Notes under the pieces: model-generated
The model's input: the letters and a program-made list of their open reading frames with translations, nothing else
Database searches by the model: none
What the model was told of the DNA's origin: nothing
DNA from: an uncultured Prevotella sp.
GTDB taxonomy: Bacteria; Bacteroidota; Bacteroidia; Bacteroidales; Bacteroidaceae
DNA length: 27,679 nucleotides
Reading direction: 5' to 3'
NCBI GenBank assembly: GCA_934190685.1
Contig: CAKPTK010000015.1
Span: 1-27,679, forward strand
In this document: positions 1 through 7,348 of the stretch, piece after piece
Numbering within the stretch: position 1 is the first letter of the stretch
Layout of the letters: the number at the start of each line of letters is the position of its first letter
Program-made: the position numbers and the translations under genes

Positions 1-23
1 GACCAGTGCTGTTTGTTGGCAAC

Positions 24-71
24 AAAAATTCAAGCAAAAGCAAGGAATTTTGCATCTTGCTTTTGCCTGAA
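24..71 (-). terminator. Rho-independent terminator of the leftward secreted-protein gene
   Basis: An 11-bp perfect stem (34-44 with 56-66) is extended by TTCA/TGAA at 29-32 and 68-71. Read on the minus strand it is followed by TTTTTGTTG. It lies just past the stop codon at 92, so it fits the end of the leftward unit. Confidence 0.75.
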
Positions 72-91
72 TTAGGACATTATAATTCTGC

Positions 92-877
92 TTATTTTAC
101 AGTCTTATCTCTTCCAACAATAAAAGATTTGTTCCAATTGGAGTCAAGTCGCAACCTTGCTACCACTTTTGTCTTTTTGCCATAGGTAAAATAGAGAAAA
201 GCACTATTTTTGACGGCATATCTAAGCATCTCTAATGCTGGGAGTGATATATTCTTAATGGTGAAATAAGCCCTTCCTTCCTTTGTCGGGAAGAGTGAAG
301 TACCTTCAGTTTGAATAATAGCCTTTCCGTTTTTCACCGCCAACAAACAGGGACGCAAATCACTTGTTATGGTATCGCCAAATTCATCAACAGAAAACCT
401 AAAGCCCTTCTCTCCCCATTCCGCCAAAGCCTTATCGGGAACATTTCCTGCTACAGAGTCCTCTGATTCAAAATTATAGGGTTCCAAGACGATGGCAGCA
501 TATCCATTCTGGCCATCTGTCTTTATTTGTCCACTTGAAATGATATTAATCCATTGATGATTTTTGACAGCGTAGCTGATAAGTTTTTGTGCCGCAAGAC
601 TCATACGCCAAGTGAAAGTGCGTGGTTTAGTCTGCATGGTCATGTATTTCTTGAAAGCCACTGTTGCCGTTCCGTCTTGATGACACTCAATCGATTCTGG
701 AGATATATAGTTCATAAGTGGTTTTCCGGGAAGGTGATAAATGTCTACTCCTTTACCTGTCATCACATCAATTCCTGTGAGCCACAAGTTGTCTGCTACA
801 GGTTCTTTCTCTTGGGCATTCACAATGGAAAGCGCCAATAATGAGAAGACTAAAAAGATAATCCGTTTCATATTCAT
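92..877 (-). CDS. Secreted protein of unknown function with an internal duplication
   Basis: A 261-residue protein that I do not recognise. It begins with a clear Sec signal peptide (residues 1-21, ending IVNAQ), so it is exported to the periplasm or beyond. ATG codons at residues 1 and 3 are both possible starts. Two segments look duplicated: residues about 93-115 and 211-233 both begin SL.A, contain the identical word YAVKN (102-106 and 220-224), and continue as a hydrophobic beta-like strand followed by glycine. This suggests two copies of one small domain. No lipobox, catalytic motif or transmembrane segment is seen beyond the signal. It lies 82 bp downstream of the broken lipoprotein gene, on the same strand, and has its own terminator at 24-71. 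The two may be cotranscribed. No good promoter was found directly upstream. Confidence 0.8.
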   Translation of the reverse strand: MNMKRIIFLVFSLLALSIVNAQEKEPVADNLWLTGIDVMTGKGVDIYHLPGKPLMNYISPESIECHQDGTATVAFKKYMTMQTKPRTFTWRMSLAAQKLISYAVKNHQWINIISSGQIKTDGQNGYAAIVLEPYNFESEDSVAGNVPDKALAEWGEKGFRFSVDEFGDTITSDLRPCLLAVKNGKAIIQTEGTSLFPTKEGRAYFTIKNISLPALEMLRYAVKNSAFLYFTYGKKTKVVARLRLDSNWNKSFIVGRDKTVK

Positions 878-902
878 TATGTTTTAAATATTCAACAATA
901 GC

Positions 903-929
903 TTCACTCTTGATTATCTGAAGAGTGAA
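903..929. repeat. Intercistronic 9-bp inverted repeat
   Basis: TTCACTCTT (903-911) and AAGAGTGAA (921-929) form a perfect stem with a 9-nt loop between the lipoprotein gene and the secreted-protein gene. No T-run follows on either strand, so it is more likely an mRNA processing or stability hairpin than a terminator. Confidence 0.5.
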
Positions 930-959
930 AAGGCTTGGGCCACATTAAAAAGAAACATT

Positions 960-1167
960 TTAATGTTTCAAATTGCATTGCCCATTAGGCACCAGTATCG
1001 TTTCATTTGAATCATAAAACATCAAATCCAACACCTCAAGTTGGGCAAAAAATTCATCATCGGAAATCGAATTCATTTCTTCTGAATTTCTATCGAAATC
1101 AGAGTCGTCTGAACAGCTAGTAAAGAAGCCGCACAATGCCAACAATAAATTAAAAAAACTTTTTCAT
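960..1167 (-). pseudogene. Small surface-lipoprotein gene, frameshifted in a T7 run within the signal peptide
   Basis: Read on the minus strand, ATG at 1167 gives M-K-K-F-F and then TAA, because of a run of seven T (plus-strand A at 1152-1158). Removing one T restores MKKFFNLLLALCGFFTSC followed by SDDSDFD, an ideal Bacteroidetes lipoprotein signal: basic N-terminus, hydrophobic core, lipobox FTSC, then an acidic stretch like the surface-export signal of Bacteroidales. The body runs to a stop at 960, so the repaired protein would have 67 residues. A start at the TTG at 1145 would lack the basic N-terminus and most of the signal core, so it is unlikely to be the native start. The mature part is acidic and very short, with no recognisable domain. 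Possible explanations are a decayed gene, a slippage-controlled gene, or a sequencing error in the homopolymer. Confidence 0.6.
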
Positions 1168-1399
1168 ACAACAAAATATTTAAAGATGAAACAATAAAAT
1201 ACTTCTATCCCCTTAGACAACATAAGATTCTCTCTGACCATAACAACATGGTATATTGACGGCATCAACAGAGGGATACTTACAAACATCATGTATAACG
1301 GCTTCAAAATTAGTAACATTTCATGATTCATCCAAAAATTTTGAACATATTTTGTTTTAAAACGAAAACAAACTTCAAACTTCAATCATTAACCAAAAC

Positions 1400-1433
1400 T
1401 AAAAAGAGGTTGGTGCAGGATGCTACCAACCTC
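1400..1433 (-). terminator. Rho-independent terminator with no protein gene upstream
   Basis: Perfect 9-bp GC-rich stem (1406-1414 / 1425-1433) followed on the minus strand by five T. On the plus strand the hairpin is followed by AAAAAGATG, so it works leftward only. No leftward gene ends here, which is why an RNA gene is proposed. Confidence 0.65.
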
Positions 1434-1472
1434 AAAAAGATGATTTCGATAACTGCGAAATCAAAAAACCTG
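1400..1472 (-). ncRNA. Predicted small RNA or attenuated leader, about 70 nt, two hairpins
   Basis: Downstream of the leftward promoter at 1476-1507, the predicted transcript starts near 1472. It contains hairpin 1 (GATTTCG/CGAAATC, 1442-1448 with 1456-1462, 7 bp, 7-nt loop) and hairpin 2 (GAGGTTGGT/ACCAACCTC, 1406-1414 with 1425-1433, 9 bp, 10-nt loop). TTTTTAG follows hairpin 2 on the minus strand. That is the layout of a short independent sRNA with an intrinsic terminator. It could instead be the prematurely terminated leader of the lipoprotein gene, whose ATG is about 230 nt further on. I recognise no known RNA family. Its place back-to-back with the pectinase promoter suggests a regulatory RNA linked to this locus; that link is inference. 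Confidence 0.45.
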
Positions 1473-1475
1473 TCG

Positions 1476-1507
1476 CAAATATAGTCCCTTTTATTGATAA
1501 AAGCAAA
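1476..1507 (-). promoter_or_regulatory. Bacteroidetes-type promoter, leftward
   Basis: On the minus strand TTTG (1507-1504), 20 nt, TATATTTG (1483-1476) matches the Bacteroidetes -33/-7 consensus (TTTG, about 19-21 nt, TAnnTTTG) exactly. Predicted start is near 1472. Confidence 0.6.
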
Positions 1508-1529
1508 TTATCCGGAAGAAATCTTCAAT

Positions 1530-1615
1530 ATTTAACATTTCAGCCTCAAACGCGCCCTTAAAATGCCTAAAAAACAATAATACTTGAAACGTAAGTTGTG
1601 GATTAAATGTTAAAT
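1530..1615. promoter_or_regulatory. 11-bp inverted repeat at the pectinase promoter, possible operator
   Basis: ATTTAACATTT (1530-1540) and AAATGTTAAAT (1605-1615) are perfect reverse complements. The right arm lies between the -33 and -7 boxes of the rightward promoter. The same ATTTAACAT word recurs before susC at 9794-9802. The DNA is AT-rich, so chance is possible. Confidence 0.35.
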
Positions 1616-1626
1616 TTGTATCTTTG
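1595..1626 (+). promoter_or_regulatory. Promoter of the GH28-GH105 gene
   Basis: GTTG (1595-1598), 20 nt, TATCTTTG (1619-1626): the -7 box is a full match and the -33 box has one mismatch. Predicted start is near 1630, leaving a leader of about 45 nt. Confidence 0.6.
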
Positions 1627-1674
1627 CACCTAATTGTATAACACATAGAATTAATCATCAACCGATAACAAACA

Positions 1675-4230
1675 ATGAAACTGATCCAACTCGTATTGAT
1701 GGCACTCTTGATGCCATTGTCGATGATGGCCTCGGTCTGGGATACGGAATATCCACAGATTGAGCAAAACATCCAGCAACCCACATTTGCCAACCGTACT
1801 TTCCTCATCACAAAGTATGGGGCGTCCACCAAGGCTACAGCCGCCAAAAACCAGGCTGCCATCAACAAGACCATTGCGGCTTGTTCCAAGGCTGGCGGCG
1901 GCAAGGTGGTAATTCCTGCTGGAGAATGGAAAACGGGAGCCATCACTCTGAAAAGCAACGTGAACCTGGAACTGCAGAAAGACGCAAAACTGCAGTTTGT
2001 GTTCGACACCAACCTCTACCCCAACGTGCGCACACGCTGGGAGGGTCTCGACTGTATCAACTATTCGCCCTGCATCTACGCCTACCAGGCAAAGAACATC
2101 GCCATCACTGGTGAGGGTGTCATCGATGGCGGCGGCAACAAGCAGACTTGGTGGCCCATGTGCGGCGCTCCCCGCTTCGGCTGGACTCAGGAGGGAACTC
2201 CCGAGTCACAGAAGATCGGCCGTCCTGAAATCTTCAAGATGGCACAGGACGGTGTGGCCATCGAGAAGCGTGTGATGGGCAAGGGCAAGGGTCTTCGCCC
2301 ACAGCTGGTCAACTTCTACCAGTGCGAGAACATCCTCATCGAGGGCGTGTTTATGCTCAACTCTCCATTCTGGGTAATCCACCCTCTGCTTTCCAAGAAC
2401 ATCACCGTTCGCGGCGTGAAGATTTGGAACGAAGGGCCTAACGGCGACGGATGCGACCCCGAGTCTTGCGAGAATGTGCTCATCGAAAACTGCGTGTTCC
2501 ACACCGGTGACGACTGTATCGCCATCAAGAGCGGACGCAACGAGGACGGACGCAAATGGAACATCCCCAGCCGGAACATCATCGTTCGTGGCTGTAAGAT
2601 GGAAGACGGACACGGTGGCGTGGTCGTAGGTTCGGAAATCTCAGGCGGCGTGAACAACGTGTTCGTGGAGAACTGCGAAATGGACTCGCCCAACCTCGAG
2701 CGTGTGCTCCGCATCAAGACAAACTCTTGCCGTGGTGGCCTGACAGAGAACATCTATATGCGCAATGTCAAAGTGGGACAATGTCGTGAGGCTGTGCTCC
2801 GCATCAACCTCTGCTATGAGCCTAAAGAAGCTGCCAAGCGCGGTTTCAATCCTACAGTGCGCAATGTCTACATGGAGAACGTGACCTGCCAGAAGAGCCG
2901 CTACGGCATTCTGCTCAACGGTCTTGACGACGCCGACAACATCTACAACATCAATGTGAAGAACTGCTCCTTCAACGGTGTACAGGAAGACCACGTGAAG
3001 AAGACAGGCAAGAGCCACGACCTGCACTTCGACAACCTCATGATCAACGGCAGTCTCACACTCGACAAGATGCCTTACCAACACTACAGCGAGTGGCTCG
3101 CAAAATCAGAGATGCAACGTGTGCCAGAGTCCTACATGCTCGACTTCTCCAAGAAGCCCAAATGGAGCTACGTGATGGGCATCGAACTGGAGTCTATCCT
3201 CGACACCTACCTGGCCTATAAAGACAACTCACTCCTGGACTACTGCAAGGCATACCCTGCCAAGATGATTGCCAAGGACGGCACGGTGACGGGCTATAAA
3301 TATGAGGACTTCAACCTCGACAACATCCGCACCGCCCGTTTCATCTACCGCATGTATCAGCTCGACCCGCAAGAGGGTGAACTGAAAGCGCTCCAGACAA
3401 TGTACAAGCAGCTGCTCAAACAGCCCCGCACCAAAGAGGGTGTGTGGTGGCACAAGGCCATCTATGCCAACCAAGTTTGGCTCGACGGCATCTTCATGGG
3501 TCTGCCCTACTACACCATGGCGGCACCTCAGTTGGCCAAGAAGCCCAAGAAGATTTACGACGACGCACTGATGCAAATCACCCGCACCTTCAACCGCACA
3601 TACGATGCCAAGACTGACCTTTGGAAACATGCCTGGGATGAGACCCACACCATGTTCTGGGCCAACAAGGAGACCGGATTGAGCCAGCACTCTTGGGCTC
3701 GTGCCATGGGTTGGTTTACGATGGCGATGATCGAGGTACTCGATGTTCTGCCACAGGATCACCCACAACGGCCCGAACTTATCAAGATGTTCAACAAGGC
3801 GATGACTTCCGTGGTAAACTATCAAGACAAGAAGAGTGGCGTGTGGTATGACGTGCTCGATGTGAAAGACCCCAAGAACTATCTGGAGTCTACCGCTTCC
3901 TCTATGTTCGCCTACTGTCTGCTCAAGGGCAACCGCCTTGGCTATTTCGACGGCAACAAGAATTTCAAGGCTGCAGGCCTCAAAGCTTACAACGGCATAT
4001 TGAAGAACTTCATCCGTGTGAATGCCGACAAGACCATCTCTTTGACCAATTGTTGTTCTGTTTCCGGCCTTGGTCCTGCCAAGAATCCAAAGCGTGACGG
4101 CTCGTTCGCCTACTACATGAGCGAGCCTGTTCGCGACAACGACGCCAAGGGTGTCGGTCCGTTCATTTGGGCTTCCCTCGAGATGGAGCGCATGGGCTAC
4201 AACACCAGCTCTACCATCAACGTGAAGTAA
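1675..4230 (+). CDS. Secreted GH28 polygalacturonase fused to a GH105 unsaturated uronyl hydrolase
   Basis: An 851-residue two-enzyme protein. Residues 1-20 are a Sec signal peptide. Residues about 40-460 form a GH28 beta-helix with all four family motifs: NGDG (N256, D258), TGDD (D279, D280), GHG (312-314) and RIK (346-348), so a working polygalacturonase fold is expected. Residues about 495-845 match the GH105 (alpha/alpha)6 barrel, with WLDG (D604, likely catalytic), SWARAMGWF (673-681) and ESTASSMF (738-745). GH28 hydrolyses alpha-1,4 galacturonan or related pectin linkages. GH105 removes the unsaturated uronic acid that pectate lyases leave at the non-reducing end, so the fusion couples hydrolysis with clean-up of products from the neighbouring PL1. 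It has its own promoter and a strong downstream terminator. Exact linkage specificity (galacturonan or rhamnogalacturonan) cannot be read from sequence. Confidence 0.93.
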   Translation: MKLIQLVLMALLMPLSMMASVWDTEYPQIEQNIQQPTFANRTFLITKYGASTKATAAKNQAAINKTIAACSKAGGGKVVIPAGEWKTGAITLKSNVNLELQKDAKLQFVFDTNLYPNVRTRWEGLDCINYSPCIYAYQAKNIAITGEGVIDGGGNKQTWWPMCGAPRFGWTQEGTPESQKIGRPEIFKMAQDGVAIEKRVMGKGKGLRPQLVNFYQCENILIEGVFMLNSPFWVIHPLLSKNITVRGVKIWNEGPNGDGCDPESCENVLIENCVFHTGDDCIAIKSGRNEDGRKWNIPSRNIIVRGCKMEDGHGGVVVGSEISGGVNNVFVENCEMDSPNLERVLRIKTNSCRGGLTENIYMRNVKVGQCREAVLRINLCYEPKEAAKRGFNPTVRNVYMENVTCQKSRYGILLNGLDDADNIYNINVKNCSFNGVQEDHVKKTGKSHDLHFDNLMINGSLTLDKMPYQHYSEWLAKSEMQRVPESYMLDFSKKPKWSYVMGIELESILDTYLAYKDNSLLDYCKAYPAKMIAKDGTVTGYKYEDFNLDNIRTARFIYRMYQLDPQEGELKALQTMYKQLLKQPRTKEGVWWHKAIYANQVWLDGIFMGLPYYTMAAPQLAKKPKKIYDDALMQITRTFNRTYDAKTDLWKHAWDETHTMFWANKETGLSQHSWARAMGWFTMAMIEVLDVLPQDHPQRPELIKMFNKAMTSVVNYQDKKSGVWYDVLDVKDPKNYLESTASSMFAYCLLKGNRLGYFDGNKNFKAAGLKAYNGILKNFIRVNADKTISLTNCCSVSGLGPAKNPKRDGSFAYYMSEPVRDNDAKGVGPFIWASLEMERMGYNTSSTINVK

Positions 4231-4246
4231 GCCTTCCCCATTTTCC

Positions 4247-4306
4247 GTTAAAGCCATTTGCCCTCAAGACAGAGGTCTGATGAAGGCAAGTGGCTTTAAC
4301 TTTTTT
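4247..4306 (+). terminator. Rho-independent terminator between the fused pectinase and the pectate lyase
   Basis: Perfect 10-bp stem GTTAAAGCCA (4247-4256) / TGGCTTTAAC (4291-4300), extended by TTGCC/GGCAA (4258-4262 / 4285-4289) and followed by six T (4301-4306). No promoter is visible in the 41 bp before the pectate lyase, so the lyase is probably reached by partial read-through. Confidence 0.8.
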
Positions 4307-4347
4307 CCAAATTCCTTTCCATTCGCAAAAGCTAAAACCAAACATAC

Positions 4348-6744
4348 ATGAAGAAAATTCTATCCTCACTTGCCATGGCTACAGTTGTGACCACCGCCAT
4401 GGCGCAGGCTCCGGCCTTCCCCGGTGCTGAAGGACATGGACGCTATGTCACAGGAGGACGTGGCGGCAAGGTGGTGCATGTGACCAACTTAAACGACAAA
4501 GGCACAGGTTCGTTCCGTGCAGCCGTCAGCGGTTCCACCAAGAAGATTGTCGTATTCGACGTGGCGGGCGTCATCCCCTTGGCTTCCGACCTAAGCATCG
4601 GCGACAATACCACCATCCTCGGCCAAACCGCCCCCTACCCCGGCATCACCCTCCGTTACTACACAGTAAAACCTGGCAGCAACAACATCATCCGTTTCAT
4701 CCGCTTGCGCCGTGGACAGGAGAAAGATGTCAACGACGGTGCCGACGCTTCCACACAACGCCATCGCACAGGCATCATCTTCGACCACTGTTCCTTCAGC
4801 TGGAGCATCGACGAAGTTGCCTCGTTCTACGACAACAACAACTTCACCATGCAGTGGTGCACCATCGCTGAAAGTCTATGCAACGCAGGACACGACAAGG
4901 GAGCACATGGATATGGAGGCATTTGGGGCGGCAAACTCGCCAGTTTCCACCACAACATGATTGCACATGTGGCCAACCGCTCTCCACGATTCAACGGTGC
5001 CCGCTATGGATGGACAGGCTATACCGCAAATTATGACTATAATACTTATAAGTGGCAGAATCCGACACAAGCAGAGAATGTGGACTTCCGCAACTGCTTG
5101 ATGAACAACTACGGCAGCGGTACTTGCTATGGCGGTCCTGGTGGCGGACAGATAAACATCGTGAACAACTATTACAAGGCAGGTCCTGAGACCAGTGCCT
5201 CTGTCATCAACCAAGTGACCGTATCGTCTGAGGGGAACTCTGACTCCAGCCATCCTGAATACTATGGCATGGCAAGTCGATATTATATTTCGGGCAACAC
5301 GATGTGCAGCAACAACGGCACTGTGGTCAACAACCGAGATTGGAACGGTGTGAGCTATGACTCTGGCACCCACCTATTGAATGGTGAAAGATACACAGAA
5401 GACAAGAACAATTTCTACAATGCCGACCATGTGACAATAGACGGCGTTTCTTGTGTAAAAATGAAGTTGGATGCTCCTGCACCTACAGGCTTGGTAACGA
5501 CCCATACTGCAGCAAACGCTTATCAGAAAATCCTCAGTTATTGTGGAGCCAATATGTTCCGCGACGATGTAGACGCACGTTATATGAAAGAAGCACAAAC
5601 AGGTAAACCAACTTACCGCGGTTCTGTCACCAAGCGGTGGGGACGCATCGATGTGGTGGCGGACGTTGACGGATACACAGAGAAAAACTTCCCTGTAGGT
5701 TCACGAGACAAAGACTTCGACTCTGACAACGACGGTATGCCTGACGCTTGGGAGAAAGCCAACGGATTGAATCCAAACGATGCAAGCGACGCCCTCACCT
5801 ATTCACTTGACAAGAAAGGCTACTACACCAACCTTGAAGTGTACGCCAACTCACTCGTTGAGGAAATCATGCAGAAGGAGAATACAGACGCCATCTCTTC
5901 CGTTGACGAATATTATCCGACGGTCAACAAGGCTGACGGCATAGAATACTACTCTGGCCGTATCGTGGAAAGAGTTGAGGACAGTGGTAACACGGGAGGT
6001 TCCGAGCCAAGCACGCCAGACTCACCTGACACACCAGAGACCATTACAGGTGAAAAGGGCACCATCACGTGGACGCTCAACTCAGGAAGCACCACAGAGA
6101 CTCCGATCATATCGAGTAACATTGCGTCCACCATTGCCTCTACAGCCATCACACTCGGCTCCAATATCACCATAGCAGGCACGGCATCTGTCAATGGTGC
6201 CACACAAACTAAATTCCAGCCTCTCGTTACCAGTGGTTCTGCTTCTGAGGAAGATGCTGTCAAGTTTAGTGTGACCACTACCGACGGCATGCTGTTCCAG
6301 CCTACCAATGTGGCCTTCAACATCACTCGTTGCGGTACTGACGGAGGAAACTTTGATGTTAGCTGGGAGAACACTGCCGGCACAACTGAAATAGACAAGC
6401 AGTTAAAGCCGAACAGAAATAACGCTGCTGGTGGTTGGTGGACAACCTACAGCAAAGACTTCACCGCTAACGCTACAACAGGCACAAGCAGTCTGCTGGT
6501 CTACATGTACAATTTCAACGGCAAAGAGTTAACTAATCCTAAACAATGCAGCATACACCAAGTAATAATCACTGGTGTGGTAGCTAACACCACTGGAATC
6601 TCCGACATCAATCGAGGCGAAACATACAAGACGGAATACTTCACTGCCAACGGCAAAAAGCTGTCTACACCGCAACGCGGTATCAATATCCGCAAGACCA
6701 CTTATGCCAACGGCAAGGTTGTCGTGGACAAAGTCATCAAATAA
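4348..6744 (+). CDS. Secreted PL1-family pectate lyase with calcium-loop segment and C-terminal beta-sandwich
   Basis: A 798-residue protein with a signal peptide (1-19, ending AMAQ). Residues about 22-280 are a PL1-like right-handed beta-helix: the start FPGAEGHGRYVTGGRGG, the FDHCSFSWSIDE strand and the basic ANRSPRFN segment (209-216, candidate catalytic arginine region) are typical of the Bacteroidetes pectate lyase group. It should cleave homogalacturonan by beta-elimination with Ca2+. Residues 454-480 (DFDSDNDGMPDAWE) are a thrombospondin/EF-like calcium loop common in these enzymes. A Ser/Pro/Thr/Asp linker (about 546-566) leads to a beta-rich domain (about 570-745), perhaps carbohydrate-binding. 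The last about 50 residues (GISDIN...NGKK...) resemble the tails of three other proteins in this window. It follows the fused pectinase by 117 bp with a terminator between. Confidence in PL1 is high; the C-terminal domain roles are inferred. Confidence 0.9.
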   Translation: MKKILSSLAMATVVTTAMAQAPAFPGAEGHGRYVTGGRGGKVVHVTNLNDKGTGSFRAAVSGSTKKIVVFDVAGVIPLASDLSIGDNTTILGQTAPYPGITLRYYTVKPGSNNIIRFIRLRRGQEKDVNDGADASTQRHRTGIIFDHCSFSWSIDEVASFYDNNNFTMQWCTIAESLCNAGHDKGAHGYGGIWGGKLASFHHNMIAHVANRSPRFNGARYGWTGYTANYDYNTYKWQNPTQAENVDFRNCLMNNYGSGTCYGGPGGGQINIVNNYYKAGPETSASVINQVTVSSEGNSDSSHPEYYGMASRYYISGNTMCSNNGTVVNNRDWNGVSYDSGTHLLNGERYTEDKNNFYNADHVTIDGVSCVKMKLDAPAPTGLVTTHTAANAYQKILSYCGANMFRDDVDARYMKEAQTGKPTYRGSVTKRWGRIDVVADVDGYTEKNFPVGSRDKDFDSDNDGMPDAWEKANGLNPNDASDALTYSLDKKGYYTNLEVYANSLVEEIMQKENTDAISSVDEYYPTVNKADGIEYYSGRIVERVEDSGNTGGSEPSTPDSPDTPETITGEKGTITWTLNSGSTTETPIISSNIASTIASTAITLGSNITIAGTASVNGATQTKFQPLVTSGSASEEDAVKFSVTTTDGMLFQPTNVAFNITRCGTDGGNFDVSWENTAGTTEIDKQLKPNRNNAAGGWWTTYSKDFTANATTGTSSLLVYMYNFNGKELTNPKQCSIHQVIITGVVANTTGISDINRGETYKTEYFTANGKKLSTPQRGINIRKTTYANGKVVVDKVIK

Positions 6745-6750
6745 ATCATC

Positions 6751-6790
6751 AAGTAGGGGAAACAAGAGGAAGTTTCCCCTACTTCCTTTT
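6751..6790 (+). terminator. Rho-independent terminator of the pectate lyase gene
   Basis: 13-bp perfect stem AAGTAGGGGAAAC (6751-6763) / GTTTCCCCTACTT (6772-6784), 8-nt loop, then CCTTTT. It begins 6 bp after the stop codon. Confidence 0.8.
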
Positions 6791-6834
6791 ATGTTATGGA
6801 CAACACCTCCACCGCCCAACATTTTGCGCTTCCT

Positions 6835-6860
6835 CGCGCGCACACGCACGCGCGCACGTA
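6835..6860. repeat. 26-bp alternating pyrimidine-purine tract (Z-DNA-prone)
   Basis: Every step from 6835 to 6860 alternates pyrimidine and purine, mostly CG and CA/TG steps (CGCGCGCACACG...), ending in CGTA. Flanking DNA is AT-rich. GC/CA alternation is the classic left-handed (Z) DNA-forming composition under negative supercoiling. Confidence 0.7.
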
Positions 6861-6880
6861 AATTTTATTTTTCGAGAAAT

Positions 6881-6984
6881 ATCATACATTCCTACACAAA
6901 CACGCAATAACACTCTGATTATAAACATATTACACCAATGTATAATCATACACAAATCATACATTATCCTACACAACCTACACG
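6881..6984. repeat. Imperfect direct repeats ATCATACATT..CCTACACAA
   Basis: ATCATACATT-CCTACACAAACACG (6881-6904) and ATCATACATTATCCTACACAACC... (about 6957-6984) are near-copies, with a partial copy ATCATACACAA at 6945-6955. Copies are too few and irregular for CRISPR; they may be a binding-site array or remnants of a duplication. Confidence 0.5.
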
Positions 6985-6992
6985 GATTTTTC

Positions 6993-7025
6993 TTTGTCAA
7001 AAAGTCGGAAATAGACTATGTTTTG
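6993..7025 (+). promoter_or_regulatory. Promoter-like sequence without a gene downstream
   Basis: TTTG (6993-6996), 20 nt, TATGTTTTG (7017-7025). The spacing is right, but the -7 box has an extra T before G. A transcript from here would run into the hairpin at 7349-7386, converging with the leftward gene. Weak evidence. Confidence 0.25.
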
Positions 7026-7073
7026 TCAAGTAAATTCACATTAAAGAAAACCTACTCGCCCACTTACAAATCC

Positions 7074-7112
7074 TTAGTGTGCCGTTAGCGATGCGTTAGT
7101 GTGCCACTAACG
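7074..7112. repeat. REP-like palindromic repeat cluster
   Basis: TTAGTGTGCC occurs twice, 22 bp apart (7074-7083, 7096-7105). CGTTAGTG-TGC-CACTAACG (7094-7112) is a perfect 8-bp hairpin with a 3-nt loop, preceded by a related CGTTAGCG at 7083-7090. This resembles a repetitive extragenic palindrome; whether it recurs in the genome cannot be seen here. Confidence 0.5.
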
Positions 7113-7348
7113 AGATTTTCACCGTGGTGATAATTTGATTAGTCTGCCTGTAGCGTATAAAGGCCAAGCCTGCGAACCATAGAAGAACTGGTCAATAAGA
7201 AAACGCCAATAAATTTTGTAAAATAAAATCAGAATCCACATGCTCTCTGTCTCAACATTTGCCGACTCTGCAAAAAAATCAGTGAGAAAAGCATAAAAAT
7301 AGATTTTCCGAGCCGCCAGAAGCCATTATATGAAAGCCATATACAAAG

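Larger units (their letters stand above)
1168..1674. other. Intergenic region holding a small-RNA-like unit and the promoter of the first pectinase
   Basis: No convincing protein gene lies here. The stretch 1168-1399 shows nothing clear; a possible 73-codon leftward frame at 1164-1385 needs a TTG start and has no recognisable content. From 1400 to 1507 there is a complete leftward unit of promoter, two hairpins and terminator. From 1530 to 1626 there is an 11-bp inverted repeat and the rightward promoter for the GH28-GH105 gene. Confidence 0.7.

Noticed and set aside
1164..1385. 73-codon leftward frame upstream of the broken lipoprotein
   Set aside because: Needs a TTG start, has no signal or domain, and lies in AT-rich intergenic DNA.
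3229..4257. 342-codon open frame opposite the GH28-GH105 gene
   Set aside because: Antisense shadow of a strongly coded gene; its protein has no family likeness and a low-complexity H/V/L make-up.
6881..6984. Possible CRISPR array
   Set aside because: Only two imperfect copies with unequal spacing, and no cas genes.
6704..7000. Short frames across the alternating purine-pyrimidine tract
   Set aside because: They translate the repeat into R/T/A runs and overlap the terminator; no start signal or family.
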